Of a stretch of DNA of 7,830 bases, positions 7,067-7,830 are shown piece by piece. Numbering within the stretch: the first letter of the stretch is position 1; every line of letters begins with the position of its first letter. The position numbers and the translations under genes were made by a program. The stretch comes from DASYYE01 sp035946955 (GTDB taxonomy: Bacteria > Actinomycetota > Actinomycetes > Streptosporangiales > Streptosporangiaceae), in the NCBI GenBank assembly GCA_035946955.1, contig DASYYE010000055.1:1-7830 (forward strand). The letters are read 5' to 3'. The notes under the pieces are model-generated. The model worked only from the letters and a program-made list of their open reading frames with translations. It made no database searches and was not told where the DNA came from.

Positions 7067-7124
7067 TTGCCCGGCGGAGACCGCCAGAGCTTGAAGTTTC
7101 TTGCCCGGCGGAGACCGCCAGAGC
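7067..7124 (-). repeat. Perfect 24-bp direct repeat with internal hairpins in the padR leader
   Basis: Bases 7067-7090 and 7101-7124 are identical, 34 bases apart start to start, with a 10-base spacer. Each copy contains an inverted repeat GGCGG-AGA-CCGCC (7073-7085 and 7107-7119), so the padR transcript would carry two identical small hairpins just upstream of its ribosome binding site. The repeats lie between the likely promoter and the start codon. Function is unknown; protein binding, RNA structure or a simple local duplication are all possible. Confidence 0.85.
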
Positions 7125-7163
7125 ATCGACGTTCTTCATCGACGCATCTACGATATATCGATA
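7124..7163 (-). promoter_or_regulatory. Probable padR operon promoter/operator region
   Basis: An AT-rich core holds the 10-bp palindrome CGATATATCG (7151-7160) overlapping a second palindrome TATCGATA (7156-7163). Beside it are three near-identical 8-mers, CATCGACG at 7124 and 7137 and CATCTACG at 7145. On the minus strand the core supplies TANNNT-type boxes (TATCGT at 7155-7150, TATCGA at 7163-7158), so promoter and operator probably overlap as expected for an autorepressed PadR gene. No strong -35 box is seen. PadR binding here is inferred from position and symmetry. Confidence 0.5.
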
Positions 7164-7196
7164 ACTTCTTTTGCGCTACCCCTCAGGCAAGAAGCC

Positions 7197-7225
7197 ACGT
7201 TAAGGAACTCTTGGTTCCTTAACGT
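7197..7225. terminator. 12-bp hairpin, possible terminator of the mobA/DUF6457 unit
   Basis: ACGTTAAGGAAC (7197-7208) and GTTCCTTAACGT (7214-7225) are exact reverse complements around a five-base loop. The hairpin lies 26 bases beyond the DUF6457 stop in its direction of transcription and upstream of the padR promoter region, where a terminator is expected. There is no clear U-tract. An alternative is an operator for the padR operon, since it also lies close upstream of that promoter. Confidence 0.55.
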
Positions 7226-7250
7226 ACTTGAGTTTGGCCGCCTGCTCCAC

Positions 7251-7517
7251 TCACTCCTCCGCCCTCGCGTGTTCAGCCCCCCAGGCCGTGGCCAGTTGCC
7301 GCACAGCCTCGGCGCTCTCCGCCCGCCCCCGCCCACGCCCAACCGCGACCCCCAGCAGGTACGCGGTCAGCGGCGCGGCTGGCCGCTCTACCCCATGGGC
7401 CACATCCCTGGCCAGGTCCAGCACCCCCCGGGTGTCCCCCATCAGGCTTTCTGTCAGCGCCTCATCCAGCCCAAGCTCCGCGCACACGAGCCTGACCCAT
7501 TCCTCAAGCGTGTTCAC
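7251..7517 (-). CDS. DUF6457-type small protein downstream of mobA
   Basis: An 88-residue protein beginning (V/M)NTLEEWVRLVCAELGLDE. It resembles the small DUF6457 helical domain found next to, or fused to, MobA-type proteins in actinobacteria; its biochemical role is not known. The sequence is mostly amphipathic helices with the conserved-looking stretch LLDLARDVAHG-like (here VLDLARDVAHGVERPAAPLTAYLLGVAVGRG). No signal peptide or true membrane helix is evident. The GTG at 7515-7517 is preferred to the longer frame from 7595 because GGAGGG lies eight bases upstream and the residues before it are Arg-rich and occupy the mobA coding frame's overlap. The gene overlaps the mobA stop by 14 bases, so the two are translationally coupled. 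The family assignment is from memory of the gene pair. Confidence 0.8.
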   Translation of the reverse strand: MNTLEEWVRLVCAELGLDEALTESLMGDTRGVLDLARDVAHGVERPAAPLTAYLLGVAVGRGRGRAESAEAVRQLATAWGAEHARAEE

Positions 7518-7830
7518 CCTGCACACCCTCCGTCCCATCACGGTTCCCGGCCTCAACCCACCGCCGCGCCCACGCCAGCTCTTCCGGCGTGTCACAGTCC
7601 ACCCACGGCGCCGCCTCGCCCGCCTTCACCTCATAACGCCCCAGCACCGGCGCCAGGCTGGCCATGAGCCCATGCAACGAATGGCCTGCGTACTCCGCCA
7701 GCGCGTCACGCAGGTTTTGGGTTCGCCAGCAGCTCACCAGCCATTGCTCTTGCTCACCGTCGTCGACCATCACCACCCCCGTGCTGGTGGGGGCCGGTGG
7801 CGCAGGTTCGCGGTCGTGGACACCAGAACG
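7504..7830 (-). CDS. mobA: MobA-type molybdenum cofactor guanylyltransferase, C-terminal part (5' end outside window)
   Basis: MobA transfers GMP from GTP to molybdopterin to make the guanine dinucleotide cofactor of many molybdoenzymes. The frame is open to the right edge, giving the last 108 residues. These show the C-terminal half of the MobA nucleotidyltransferase fold: a strand VVMVDDGEQEQWLVSCWRTQ, a helical LRDALAEYAGHSLHGLMASL segment, and the characteristic PWVDCDTPEELAWAR motif near the end, which resembles the NxNTPEEL motif of E. coli MobA. The GTP-binding N-terminal motif lies outside the window, so catalytic integrity cannot be judged. The Ala/Pro-rich entry segment (DREPAPPAPTSTG) is probably a loop. 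A related NTP-transferase is the alternative, but the downstream DUF6457 partner favours MobA. Confidence 0.82.
   Translation of the reverse strand, partial: RSGVHDREPAPPAPTSTGVVMVDDGEQEQWLVSCWRTQNLRDALAEYAGHSLHGLMASLAPVLGRYEVKAGEAAPWVDCDTPEELAWARRWVEAGNRDGTEGVQGEHA

Overview
The window reads as chromosomal DNA of a high-GC Gram-positive actinobacterium. Coding DNA is strongly G+C-rich with G/C third positions, GTG starts are frequent, and genes are packed with 4-base ATGA/GTGA overlaps. Several genes are typical of actinobacteria: a mycobacterial-type dodecin, a DUF3099 membrane protein, a MobA/DUF6457 pair and a 6C-like small RNA. A Pseudonocardiales-type genome (Amycolatopsis/Saccharopolyspora relatives) is a reasonable guess, but nothing here fixes the genus.

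Layout. 2-109 (+): the last 35 codons of an unrecognised gene. 191-3162 (+): tldD and tldE, translationally coupled, encoding the two subunits of a TldD/TldE-type zinc metalloprotease. 3173-3233: a perfect 29-bp inverted repeat between convergent genes, probably a two-way terminator. 3244-3456 (-): dodecin. 3640-4041 (+): a small DUF3099 two-helix membrane protein, divergent from dodecin. 4112-4265 (+): a promoter and a small RNA of three hairpins, each showing CCCCCGT in its loop; the last hairpin is an intrinsic terminator. I assign this to the actinobacterial 6C RNA family. 4268-4499 holds no supportable gene, only short repeats and palindromes. 7047-4500 (-): a padR / ABC ATPase / ABC-2 permease operon with overlapping stops and starts, preceded by a leader with an AT-rich palindrome and a duplicated hairpin. 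7197-7225: a 12-bp hairpin. 7830-7251 (-): the C-terminal part of a MobA-type molybdenum cofactor guanylyltransferase and a small DUF6457 protein overlapping it.

How the parts work together. TldD and TldE should form one protease. PadR probably represses its own operon, which encodes a DrrAB-like exporter; the substrate cannot be read from the sequence. MobA and the DUF6457 protein are co-transcribed and probably linked to molybdopterin guanine dinucleotide cofactor supply. These modules look like ordinary chromosomal neighbours. I see no prophage, transposon, CRISPR array, toxin-antitoxin pair or biosynthetic cluster.

I found no clearly new protein system. The most interesting signals are non-coding: the three-loop 6C-like RNA with a readable promoter, the perfect 29-bp inverted repeat, the duplicated hairpin in the padR leader, and two genes whose -10-like boxes sit exactly where leaderless transcription would predict.
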